Shown one piece after another: positions 6,945-15,013 of a stretch of DNA of 64,000 bases. The first letter of the stretch is position 1; each line of letters starts with the position of its first letter. The DNA comes from JBBQWZ01 sp038210135 (GTDB taxonomy: Bacteria; Acidobacteriota; Terriglobia; Bryobacterales; Bryobacteraceae). Made by a program: the position numbers and the translations under genes. The stretch spans positions 1 through 64,000 of the forward strand of contig JBBQWZ010000013.1 in NCBI GenBank assembly GCA_038210135.1. Reading direction: 5' to 3'. The notes under the pieces were generated by a model. It was not told where the DNA came from. It was given only the letters and a program-made list of their open reading frames with translations, and searched no databases.

Positions 6945-8345
6945 TCAGAAATTCACATAAATAAACGGCGCGGACCCAGTAGTAGCAATGTACTGGATCG
7001 CAATCACAAGGGCAACCATGGCGGCGGCCTGGACGAAGAACGGCGACCGGACGTACAGTTCGGTGGCGAAGTCATACCACTTCTTTGGCATGTAGTGCGC
7101 CAGGATTCCGATGGTCAGAACGATGGCTAGCGGTAGCGAGATATTCGAGAACGAGGCCGAAAGGGATCCGATCCGCTCCAGGACGTCGAGCGCCCCCTGC
7201 CAGGTTGTGGAGCGGAAAAAGATCCAGCAGAAGCACACGTAGTGGAACGTAAGCACGATCGACAGGAAGCGCCAGACCGGGTTTTCGGCCGGTTTCGGAC
7301 CGAACTTGATTTGCCAGAGTCGGACGATCACCTGGCCGATTCCATGGAGCAAGCCCCAGATCACAAAATTCCAACTGGGTCCGTGCCAGAGACCGCCGAG
7401 CGCCATGGTGATGACCAGGTTCAGATACGGCATCACCTTCGAGCGTTGGCCGGGCAGCGAGAAGTACAGATAGTCGCGCAGCCAATTGGAAAGCGAGATA
7501 TGCCACCGGCGCCAGAAGTCCGAAAGATTGTGGGCCGAATAGGGCGCGTTGAAATTCTGCGGCAGCTTGATGCCTAGAAGCAGGGCAGAACCGAGCGCGA
7601 TGTCGGTGTAGCCGGAGAAATCGAAATATAGCTGAAAGGCGTACCCGTAGGTCGCGATTAGAGTCTCGGCGCCGGTGTAGAGCTTGGGGAAATCGAAAAC
7701 CCGATTGACTAGATTTTCCGCCAGGTAGTCCGCGATCAGGAATTTCTTCATCAATCCCATGCCGATCAGAAACAAGGCGCGCCCGCCATCCGCGGGAAGC
7801 AGCGCCTTGTCTTTCTTTTCGAACTGCGTGATCAGGCTGGAGACGCGGGTGATCGGCCCGGCAAGGGTGGTTGGAAAAAAGGAGACGGCGGTTAGATAGG
7901 TGAGATAGCTCTGCGTCGGCTTCGCATCTTTGCGAAAAACGTCAATCGTGTACGTCAGAGCCTGGAAAACGTAGAACGAGATGCCCAGCGGGAAGGTCCA
8001 CTGCCATGCCGGTGCAGCCTGACCGCTCAGCTTCGACCAGTTATCCAGCGCGAACGGCGCGTACTTGAACGCCGCCAACAGCCCGAGATTCAGTAACACG
8101 CTGAGGGTTACATACAGTCGCCGCAAGCCTTGGATTTTAGTGCGATCCATCAGCAGCGCGAGCGTGTAGTCGCACGTCGAGACCAGAGGGATCAGGCCGA
8201 GGTAGAACAGATCCCACTTGGCATAAAAGAAGTAGTTCCCGAAGAGAATGACGGCCAGCGCAGCCGCCCGCCACCGCGAAAGCGGCCAGTACAGGAGGAA
8301 CAGGATGGTTAGAAAAATGAAGTAGGTGGACGAGGAAAGCAGCAT
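6945..8345 (-). CDS. MBOAT family O-acyltransferase, AlgI/DltB/PatA-like
   Basis: A 466-residue polytopic inner-membrane protein of the MBOAT family. Markers are SFYVFQALTYTIDVFR, FFPTTLAGPI, YFDFSGYTDIA, FNAPYSAHNLSDFWRRWHISLS and the LGGLWHGPSW block with the conserved histidine. Such proteins move acetyl groups from cytoplasmic acyl-CoA across the membrane to a periplasmic SGNH acyltransferase, as AlgI does with AlgJ/AlgX or PatA with PatB. I chose the methionine at 8345 because MLLSSSTYFIF matches the family's usual N-terminus; an upstream in-frame ATG exists at 8366. The first gene of an operon with two SGNH proteins. Confidence 0.93.
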   Translation of the reverse strand: MLLSSSTYFIFLTILFLLYWPLSRWRAAALAVILFGNYFFYAKWDLFYLGLIPLVSTCDYTLALLMDRTKIQGLRRLYVTLSVLLNLGLLAAFKYAPFALDNWSKLSGQAAPAWQWTFPLGISFYVFQALTYTIDVFRKDAKPTQSYLTYLTAVSFFPTTLAGPITRVSSLITQFEKKDKALLPADGGRALFLIGMGLMKKFLIADYLAENLVNRVFDFPKLYTGAETLIATYGYAFQLYFDFSGYTDIALGSALLLGIKLPQNFNAPYSAHNLSDFWRRWHISLSNWLRDYLYFSLPGQRSKVMPYLNLVITMALGGLWHGPSWNFVIWGLLHGIGQVIVRLWQIKFGPKPAENPVWRFLSIVLTFHYVCFCWIFFRSTTWQGALDVLERIGSLSASFSNISLPLAIVLTIGILAHYMPKKWYDFATELYVRSPFFVQAAAMVALVIAIQYIATTGSAPFIYVNF

Positions 8346-8473
8346 CCCGCAGAAGGCCTCGACCATGATAGCGGGAAAGGAACACCCGGCGCGACGCTTA
8401 AATAGTGCGGATGTGGGGAAACTTACACGAAGGGGTGGGACTCATAAGAGAATAAAGGTTGCCCATCTCACTC

Positions 8474-8908
8474 ATGCAAAATACTGTCAGATTCGCGATG
8501 TGTGTATTGCTGGTTCTCGCGGCAGGCTGTTCCAAGCCGCCAGCCGGTCCGCCGCCGATCCTTCCCAAGGGCCCCGTGGAGGAAGTGCCGAGTTTCGTTA
8601 ACCGTGTGTGGCGCGTGACGTCCTCGCCGACGGTCTCGCCCGGCAGTCTTTATGCGTTCCTATCGGATGGCACGTTGGTCGTCACTTCTCCAAGCACCAA
8701 GGCAGTGTTGGGGATGTGGACCTATAAGGGCAATATTCTTTTGCTGATTCACTCAGGCGTTCCCCTTTACGCCGATATCGTGAAGCTCGACGCGATGGAG
8801 CTTCAGATCAAGACAAAGGCTCCGGCGAATCCGATAGAGATTTCATTCCGGCTGGCAGAAGAGCCCATGCCAAACGACAAGCCTGTCGGCAATCCGCCAA
8901 CGAACTGA
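8474..8908 (+). CDS. Small lipoprotein of unknown function
   Basis: A 144-residue protein with a lipoprotein signal: MQNTVRFAMCVLLVLAAGC ends in a clear lipobox (LAAGC, Cys19), followed by a Pro-rich linker. The mature part contains a repeated beta pattern (VNRVWRVTSSPTVSPGSLYAF ... GTLVVTS ... GMWTYKGN). This resembles small secreted proteins that describe a value against a threshold, but I know no function for it. The start at 8474 is set by the signal peptide; a TTG five codons upstream is possible. It stands alone between the divergent MBOAT gene and the convergent ABC ATPase gene. Confidence 0.75.
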   Translation: MQNTVRFAMCVLLVLAAGCSKPPAGPPPILPKGPVEEVPSFVNRVWRVTSSPTVSPGSLYAFLSDGTLVVTSPSTKAVLGMWTYKGNILLLIHSGVPLYADIVKLDAMELQIKTKAPANPIEISFRLAEEPMPNDKPVGNPPTN

Positions 8909-8922
8909 ATATGGAAAAAATA

Positions 8923-8950
8923 CGGGGCGGAGGGGAAACTCACCGCCCCG
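8923..8950. terminator. Hairpin between convergent genes, possible bidirectional terminator
   Basis: An eight-base perfect GC stem, CGGGGCGG (8923-8930) with CCGCCCCG (8943-8950), and a 12-base loop. It lies between the ends of the lipoprotein gene and the convergent ABC ATPase gene. There is no T tract on the plus side, so intrinsic termination is not assured. Confidence 0.45.
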
Positions 8951-8998
8951 CTTAAGACATACCGGAAGTTCCGGCATGTTGCGGAGGAAAGAAGCCCT

Positions 8999-9691
8999 TT
9001 AACCCTGTTCGACGTTCTCTTCGACGATGCGGCCGTCAAACAGGTGGATGGAGCGGTCGGCGTAGCGCGCATAGCGCGGATCGTGCGTGACCATGCAAAT
9101 GGTGGCCCCGCCGCGGTGAAGTTCGCGGAGCAGATCCATGACCGCTTCGCCATTCGCGGAGTCGAGGTTTCCGGTCGGCTCGTCCGCCAACAGGATCGCC
9201 GGATCGCCGGCCAGAGCGCGGGCGACGGCAACGCGCTGCTGTTGACCTCCTGAAAGCTGCGAAGGATAGTGCTTCACGCGGTGCGACATCCCGACGCGTT
9301 CGAGAGCATCATGGACGCGCTTCTTGCGTTCCGCGCCCGCCATCCCGCGATAGGTGAGTGGGAGCTCGACGTTCTCATAGACCGTCAAGTCGCCAATCAG
9401 GTTGAACGCCTGGAAGATGAAGCCGATCTCGCGGTTCCGGATGCGGGCACGCTCGCTCAGCTTCAGGCCCTGCACCGCCTTGCCATTCAGAATGTACGTT
9501 CCATCGCTCGGCGAATCCAGCAGACCGAGGATCGCGAGCAAGGTGGATTTGCCGCAGCCGGACGGACCCGAAATCGAGAGGTACTCGCCTTTCTGGACCT
9601 CCAGGTGGATTCCAGCAAGAGCGTGAGTTTCCACATCGTCGGTGACGAAGACCTTGGTAACGCCATCGAGATGGAGCAATGGATCGGCCAT
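8999..9691 (-). CDS. ABC transporter ATP-binding protein, MacB/LolD type
   Basis: A 230-residue ABC ATPase with Walker A GPSGCGKST (about 42-50), the Q-loop region GFIFQAFNLI, signature LSGGQQQRVAVARAL, Walker B ILLADEP, and a switch histidine in VTHDPRYA. The sequence is of the MacB/LolD subfamily (VTKVF at the start, GLLDSPSDGTY, GNLDS), which works with FtsX-type permeases rather than classic importers. It lies 61 bases downstream of the HlyD-type adaptor gene on the same strand. The expected permease gene is absent from this operon. Confidence 0.93.
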   Translation of the reverse strand: MADPLLHLDGVTKVFVTDDVETHALAGIHLEVQKGEYLSISGPSGCGKSTLLAILGLLDSPSDGTYILNGKAVQGLKLSERARIRNREIGFIFQAFNLIGDLTVYENVELPLTYRGMAGAERKKRVHDALERVGMSHRVKHYPSQLSGGQQQRVAVARALAGDPAILLADEPTGNLDSANGEAVMDLLRELHRGGATICMVTHDPRYARYADRSIHLFDGRIVEENVEQG

Positions 9692-9752
9692 GAATAATTT
9701 CCCCTTAAAACCCTTTTTTGTCCGCTTCCTTACGGTCGCGTTCCCTACTGGC

Positions 9753-11006
9753 TCAATTCAATCGGATGCGGTTATGGGCATCCTGCGCGGACATGTCGGA
9801 CAGAATCACTTGGTCGCCAACCTTGAGCCCTTCGACGATTTCGATCGTATTGACCGAACTCCGTCCCAGCTTTACTTGAATTCGCGTTGCGCCCTTGTTG
9901 TCTTCGTCGAGCTTGAACAGGCCGACGGTGCTGTTGGCTTGGCCGAACACGGGACGCCCAACAAACACGACCTCTTTCAGGCGCTCCAGCTCTACCGTGC
10001 CATCGACGCTCAAATCGGGTACGGCGCCTGGGGGCAGGGCTCCGTCGAGCTTCACGTCCACGGTGCGCGTTCCGTTGACCACGTTTGGATCGATGCGGAC
10101 CACGTGGCCGGCGATAACGCCGTTGCGCGTATCCACTTCCGCCGCCTGACCCACCAGAATATCTTTGGCCTGAGTTTCCGCGATCTTCAATTCGGCTTTC
10201 AGCTTCCAGGGCTGGGCCACTTTCGCGAGCACCGTTCCCGGCGCGACGCGCTGGCCGATCTGCAGGGTCATTTCCTGAAGCACGCCCGCCAGGCCCGCCC
10301 GGACGGTCAATCCCTTCACCTGTTCGCGTTTCAACGCGAAAGTAGCCTTGAGTTTTTCGATTTGCACGCGCTGCGCCGCCAGCTGCGCCTCGACCGATTC
10401 TCCAGTGATCGAGAGCCGCTTCTTGTCGATTTCCGTGCGACCAACGAGTTCCCTATACTTGGCCACCGAAAGCCGGACTTCGAGATCAGGCTTCAGGCCC
10501 AGCTTCAGAAGCTGTTCATCGCGATCTTTGGTCAGTTCGGCCTGCAGCAGATCGGATTCCGTACGCGCGAGATTCGACTTCTGATCGAGCGTCTGGCTTT
10601 CGAGCCTCACCTTCAGATCGGTGTAGTTGGCCTCCGCCTGCTTGAGCTGCCATTCGAGGTCGTTGGCGGCTAATTCCATGTCGGGATTGCCGAGCACCAG
10701 CAGGACCGTATCGGGCTTTACCCTCTCGCCCGAGCGCAGCATAATCTTGTCCACGCGGCCTTCAAACTGGGTGGGAATCCAGACGATGTCTTCCGGCACG
10801 AGTGTCCCGAGCCCACGGACCTGGCGGAGCATCGGACCGCGCTTCACGGTGTCGATCCAAACGGTTTCGCGGGCCACGGACGGCGCGGCGGGCTTCAGCT
10901 TCGAAAGCCACCAGGTGACCATCGGTACGGCGGTCAAAACAATCACGCCGTAAATGATCCGGCGGATCATTTTCTTCTTAGCTACACCTTCGCGTTTAAC
11001 GTCCAT
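9753..11006 (-). CDS. HlyD/MacA-type periplasmic adaptor (membrane fusion) protein
   Basis: A 417-residue adaptor with an N-terminal membrane anchor (MIRRIIYGVIVLTAVPMVTWW, split by the end of the helix) and a biotinyl-lipoyl-like entry GRVDKIMLRSGERVKPDTVL. A long coiled-coil hairpin follows (about residues 95-205, rich in Leu/Glu/Lys). The return lipoyl half is GLTVRAGLAGVLQEM, then beta-barrel and membrane-proximal domains ending LKVGDQVILSD. It would link an inner-membrane ABC exporter to an outer-membrane channel. The start at 11006 follows a GGAGGAAGG ribosome site; an upstream in-frame start at 11051 lacks support. Confidence 0.88.
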   Translation of the reverse strand: MDVKREGVAKKKMIRRIIYGVIVLTAVPMVTWWLSKLKPAAPSVARETVWIDTVKRGPMLRQVRGLGTLVPEDIVWIPTQFEGRVDKIMLRSGERVKPDTVLLVLGNPDMELAANDLEWQLKQAEANYTDLKVRLESQTLDQKSNLARTESDLLQAELTKDRDEQLLKLGLKPDLEVRLSVAKYRELVGRTEIDKKRLSITGESVEAQLAAQRVQIEKLKATFALKREQVKGLTVRAGLAGVLQEMTLQIGQRVAPGTVLAKVAQPWKLKAELKIAETQAKDILVGQAAEVDTRNGVIAGHVVRIDPNVVNGTRTVDVKLDGALPPGAVPDLSVDGTVELERLKEVVFVGRPVFGQANSTVGLFKLDEDNKGATRIQVKLGRSSVNTIEIVEGLKVGDQVILSDMSAQDAHNRIRLN

Positions 11007-11208
11007 AGCAGTTCCTTCCTCCACGGTGGCACGCTTCGGGCCAAATCCCAACCCGACTCAATCATACTGAAACCAGTGCGTTTAAGCAGGTCCAAGCGTG
11101 AACGGTGCCGAAGAGGCTGTCCGCTAATGGGACGGTCTTGTGCGCTGTGGGGACGTGGTTTTCAAGAGTTCCCGCTAATATAATGCAAGCTGAGGCGTCA
11201 AAACCCCT

Positions 11209-11787
11209 ATGCACAGGTTTCTTAGATCCGTTCCGGTGTTCTTTCTCGCGGCGTTAGTGCTGTTCGGCGGTAAGTACGAAGGCGTGCCCAGCGCGGCGGT
11301 AAAGATCGACCTTTATAGCGACTTCCAGTGCCCGCACTGCCGTACGTTCCACCAGGGAACGCTCCAAATGCTGAAGGCCGACTACGTCAAGACGAACAAG
11401 GTCTACCTGACGAACCACGACATCGCGCTGCCCATGCACACGTACGCGCGGACGGCGGCTCTGTATGCGCTGGCAGCCCAGCAAATCGGGAAGTATGACG
11501 AGGTCGCGGACATACTATTCGCCCGCCAGGACGACTGGTCCGTGTCCGGCAAAGTCGATGCGACGCTGGCGGAGAAGCTGAGTCCGGCCGACATGTCGAA
11601 GATCCGCGCCCTGACTGCCGACAAGAAGACCACCGCGATGTTCGATGCCGACATGGCCGACGCGCTGAAGCGTCAGCTCGGGCAGACGCCGACCATCGTG
11701 ATTCAGCATAAGTTGAAGACCTACCCGGTGACGGATCTCGACTACACCTTCATGAAGCGATTCCTCGCGCAGCTGCTTTCGAAGTAG
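11209..11787 (+). CDS. DsbA-like thiol-disulfide oxidoreductase
   Basis: A 192-residue exported thioredoxin-fold protein. The N-terminal hydrophobic segment (residues 5-20) is a signal peptide or anchor. The active-site motif is CPHC (C41-C44) in YSDFQCPHCRTFH, and the cis-proline segment is GQTPTIVI near residue 160. The inserted helical domain is typical of DsbA/DsbG/BdbD-like proteins. It is likely to oxidise or isomerise cysteines in the periplasm. Its stop is one base before the MauE-like membrane gene, so the two are expected to work together, the membrane partner recycling this protein. No DsbB/VKOR is seen nearby. Confidence 0.88.
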   Translation: MHRFLRSVPVFFLAALVLFGGKYEGVPSAAVKIDLYSDFQCPHCRTFHQGTLQMLKADYVKTNKVYLTNHDIALPMHTYARTAALYALAAQQIGKYDEVADILFARQDDWSVSGKVDATLAEKLSPADMSKIRALTADKKTTAMFDADMADALKRQLGQTPTIVIQHKLKTYPVTDLDYTFMKRFLAQLLSK

Positions 11788-11788
11788 C

Positions 11789-12226
11789 ATGCGCTGGTTT
11801 CTGCTCACCCTGCGGGTGCTTCTCGGAGCGGTGTTCCTGTACGCCGCCTACACCAAACTCAGCCAGTCGTGGCTGCTGTTCGCGATGTCGATCAACGCCT
11901 ACAAGGTGCTGCCGGCGTGGGCGGTGGAAGTGGTCGCGCGAACGCTGCCCTGGTTCGAATTGCTGCTGGGCCTGTCGCTGATCGCGGGCATCTGGCTGCG
12001 ATATAGTTCCGCGTTGGCGGCTTCTATCCTGACCGTGTTCTTCATTTTGATGCTTCGTTCGTATGGGCTCGGCATGGAGATCGATTGCGGATGCTTTGGG
12101 TTGGGCGAACCGATCTCTCCGAAGACGCTGATCCGCGATGGCGCCCTGCTCGTGGGCGCGTTTGCCCTGGCATGGTTCAGTTGGATTCCGCTTTCACGCC
12201 GGTCCGCTGATCGCGTCGCGGCATGA
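11789..12226 (+). CDS. MauE/DoxX-like membrane protein
   Basis: A 145-residue protein with four predicted membrane helices (about 4-21, 53-70, 75-92, 120-138), of the DoxX/MauE superfamily. The conserved cysteine motif DCGCFG (C100, C102) lies after the third helix. MauE is needed for disulfide formation in methylamine dehydrogenase maturation; relatives pair with thioredoxin-like proteins. The gene begins one base after the DsbA-like gene, so I infer a two-component redox relay that reoxidises or reduces the DsbA-like partner. No methylamine dehydrogenase gene is present in the window. Confidence 0.83.
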   Translation: MRWFLLTLRVLLGAVFLYAAYTKLSQSWLLFAMSINAYKVLPAWAVEVVARTLPWFELLLGLSLIAGIWLRYSSALAASILTVFFILMLRSYGLGMEIDCGCFGLGEPISPKTLIRDGALLVGAFALAWFSWIPLSRRSADRVAA

Positions 12227-12400
12227 GCGTCCGTCTGCGCGTCTTGCCCGAAACTTTCGCTGCGAGAAGCCGTTCCGCGGATCGAAGGAGAAGGTCCGCT
12301 GGACTTCTCGCTGACCGGCATTCTGGCGTCGCTCTCCGAACCGCTGACCAAGGCGACATAGTATCTTCGCGATCTCCACCTCGGGTTGCCGGGCATACCG
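12223..12400 (+). pseudogene. Decayed ACT-domain (CASTOR-type) gene remnant
   Basis: Three fragments of one small ACT-domain protein family lie in order but in different frames. MSVRLRVLPETFA begins at 12223. A segment reading RCEKPFRGSKEK follows near 12260. Then GPLDFSLTGILASLSEPL runs in the frame starting at 12272, up to a TAG at 12359. Immediately after, shifted by one, SIFAIST is read from 12360. Intact relatives have these blocks in one frame over about 130 residues, with an extra middle part here deleted and the C-terminus lost. It overlaps the mauE-like stop (ATGA) and reaches the ComEC stop. No function remains. Confidence 0.7.
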
Positions 12401-14920
12401 TCATTCGCTAAAGCCGTTCGACCACCAAGCCGTACCGCTGTTCGACCACTTCGCGGAATCCATCCACAGCCGCTTTCCATCGGTTCGCACCGTGACGTAG
12501 CCCAACTGATCCGTTCGTAAGATTGCAATATGACGGTCTTCGAGGCGTTGCACCACGGTGGGATGCGGATGGTGGAACTGATTGGCGAAGCCGGCGGAAA
12601 TGATGGCGATTCCCGGGTGGAGCGCGTCCAGATATTCCTCCGTGCTGGACGTCTTGCTGCCATGGTGGCCGACCTTCAGCACCGACGCGGGAGCCAAACC
12701 AGGAGCCAGCTGTCTTTCGACGCCCTTCTCCGCGTCGCCGGATAGCATGAACGATTGCGCACCGTACGCAATCCGAAGCACGAGCGAATCATCGTTCTTC
12801 GGAGAGTCGAGGGCGTCGTAGTCGGCGAGCGGCGCCAGTACGTCCACTCGCGTGCCACCGAATTCGAAAACCGCCGGAGCTCTCCACTCGACGATCTTGC
12901 AGCCAAGTTGCCGCGCCAGCGCGAGAAGTTGCGGATTCGGATTCGCGCCGGTCCAGAATTCACGCGGGCGAAAATTCCGTAGGACTGCCGCAATGCCGCC
13001 AATGTGGTCCGCATGGGAATGCGAAGTCGCCACGACGTCCAGCCGGTGGAACCCGCGCGACCAAAGATACGTTGAAACGACGCTCTCCCCGATATCGAAG
13101 CTGGACGGCGCAGCGTGCCCGTAGGTGAGGAAACCGCCGCCATCGACCAGCATGGTTTTGCCCGACGGACTGACCACCAGTAGGCTGTCGCCCTGGGCGA
13201 CGTCAATGGCCGTGAGTTCCAGTTGCCCCGAATGAACAGCGACCGGAAACGGAGCCAGCGCGATCAGCAAGGCGGCCCCGATTGACGCCCCAATCGCGAT
13301 CCAGCGAAGCCTCCGCGCCGCCGGTATCAGGAAGACGGTGGCAATGATGAGCACGGAAAATAACACCCCGGCCCACACCGGCGGATCCGGAATGCGCCAA
13401 TCCGGTTCCCAGCGCGCGAACCACGCCGCAAAGATCGCCGAGAGCTTCAGCATCCAGGACGCGACCACGGCAAACGGAGCAAAGCCGGTGAAAATCGCGG
13501 CAAATCCGACTGGCACCATCGCCGTCAGCAGCGGAGCCACCAAGATATTTGCGACAACGCCAGTCGCCGAAAGCCGGTGGAAGTACAGGATCATTGTGAG
13601 CATCAGCGCCGTTTGGACGATGGCGGAAACGATGGCCGTCTCATAGATAAAGAAGCCGATTCGAGCGGCCAGAGTCAGGAACCGGATCCAGAACGATTTC
13701 GGAAATAAGCAGAGCGACAACGTCTCCGCGAGCAGGCTGAGCTCAACGCGGAACTGCGCAACTCTCGGTTCCATTCGCATGTCGAGATCGCGGCTTTTAA
13801 GGCGCTGCATGCCGCGCGCGAGCGGCGAAGAAGTCCGATCGAGCAGGGGAACGGCGAGTCCGGCCAGCGCAAGCACGCATAGAAACGAGAGCTGGAAGCT
13901 GGCGTCGTAAAGTTCGTCCGGATCGACGGCAAGACATACGATCGCGACCAGCGCCAGAACGTTCAGGAGGCGTCCGCGACGGAAGAAAATTCGGGCAAGC
14001 AAAAACAACGTAAATCCGGCCGCCGCGCGGATCACAGGTGGCGACGCGCCCGACACCATCGCGTAAACCCAGGCCGCAACAGCCGCAATCACGAGCGACG
14101 GAATGGGCGGAATCAAGCAGACACGCAATAGGAACAGCAAGACGGCGGCGAGCACTGAGATATGTAGTCCGGAAATCATCAGCGCGTGAAAGGTGCTGGT
14201 GCGGCGGAAATCATCCGTCCACGATTTCTCGAGGCGCGAGCTGTCCCCAATGAGGATCGCCGCCATCATCGCGGAATTGTACGAGTCCGCGGGATACAGC
14301 CGGTCGATGCGGTCGATCGTGGCGGTCCGAAGCGCAAAGAGCCAGCTTTCGATGGTTTTTCCGCACGAGCCTGGCAGCACCCGGACCGCACTCGCGTGGC
14401 GCGCAGTCGCTCTCCAGAAAATGTTGCTTCGGGCGAGCCAGGCAATCTGATCGAAGCCGCCCGGGTTTTGAAAATTGTGCGGCTCGCGAATGCGCCCGTC
14501 CACCTCCACTTGTTGGCCATACACCAAGTGCGGCGGAGCCTCGCCCTCGTCGAGAGTGATCGAGATCTGGACGCGCGCACCAGGCGCTAGCTCCAGCGTG
14601 AAGCGTTCCCGGCCGGCGAACACCGAGGGCGGTTCGACGACACATCCAGCCAGAAGGACATCTTCTCCATTCTTGGCATCGAGAGTGGGCGGTTCGCCCT
14701 TCTTGTGCGCAACCGCGGTCCAGATTCCGCCGCAGGCAATGGCGAGCAGGAGGCTCGCAGCGCGCAGCGTCTTCGCCTTCAGGCACCAACTCAAGAGCGC
14801 CAGAATCAGCAACGCGGCGATCGCAAGCGCCATTTCCCGAACCGTGAAATCGGCCAGCCGCGCGAGCAGGACACCGCCAGTCAGTGCGAGAGCTGCCGGC
14901 AAAAGCGGAGCGGGGAACAT
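12401..14920 (-). CDS. comEC: ComEC/Rec2 DNA internalisation protein
   Basis: An 839-residue, full-length ComEC/Rec2. It has an N-terminal pair of membrane helices, a DUF4131-type OB-like soluble region (about 60-210) and the competence domain with FHALMISGLHISVLA followed by about eight helices. The C-terminal metallo-beta-lactamase domain starts at about residue 590, with LTAIDVAQGDSLLV and the metal motif SHSHADHIGG. ComEC forms the inner-membrane channel for transforming DNA and its MBL domain is thought to degrade one strand. The gene stands alone here; no comEA or pilus genes are nearby. Its 3' end abuts a decayed ACT-domain gene. Confidence 0.93.
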   Translation of the reverse strand: MFPAPLLPAALALTGGVLLARLADFTVREMALAIAALLILALLSWCLKAKTLRAASLLLAIACGGIWTAVAHKKGEPPTLDAKNGEDVLLAGCVVEPPSVFAGRERFTLELAPGARVQISITLDEGEAPPHLVYGQQVEVDGRIREPHNFQNPGGFDQIAWLARSNIFWRATARHASAVRVLPGSCGKTIESWLFALRTATIDRIDRLYPADSYNSAMMAAILIGDSSRLEKSWTDDFRRTSTFHALMISGLHISVLAAVLLFLLRVCLIPPIPSLVIAAVAAWVYAMVSGASPPVIRAAAGFTLFLLARIFFRRGRLLNVLALVAIVCLAVDPDELYDASFQLSFLCVLALAGLAVPLLDRTSSPLARGMQRLKSRDLDMRMEPRVAQFRVELSLLAETLSLCLFPKSFWIRFLTLAARIGFFIYETAIVSAIVQTALMLTMILYFHRLSATGVVANILVAPLLTAMVPVGFAAIFTGFAPFAVVASWMLKLSAIFAAWFARWEPDWRIPDPPVWAGVLFSVLIIATVFLIPAARRLRWIAIGASIGAALLIALAPFPVAVHSGQLELTAIDVAQGDSLLVVSPSGKTMLVDGGGFLTYGHAAPSSFDIGESVVSTYLWSRGFHRLDVVATSHSHADHIGGIAAVLRNFRPREFWTGANPNPQLLALARQLGCKIVEWRAPAVFEFGGTRVDVLAPLADYDALDSPKNDDSLVLRIAYGAQSFMLSGDAEKGVERQLAPGLAPASVLKVGHHGSKTSSTEEYLDALHPGIAIISAGFANQFHHPHPTVVQRLEDRHIAILRTDQLGYVTVRTDGKRLWMDSAKWSNSGTAWWSNGFSE

Positions 14921-15013
14921 CCACAGGGTAGTGCGCGCCGCGTTCTCTTTTTCTCCAAATCCATTTCGAGGATTGACGCCGAAGGCCGCGCTGTGATGTG
15001 ATCCGGTGTGTCT

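Noticed and set aside
9642..10673. A 343-residue plus-strand open frame across the adaptor gene
   Set aside because: It is antisense to a clear HlyD-type protein and its translation is rich in His/Gln/Arg without any family pattern; GC-rich genomes produce such frames.
15001..15013. GTG at 15008 as the eutB start
   Set aside because: ATG at 15014 is equally in frame and gives the same domain start; neither has a distinct ribosome site, so I kept the ATG.
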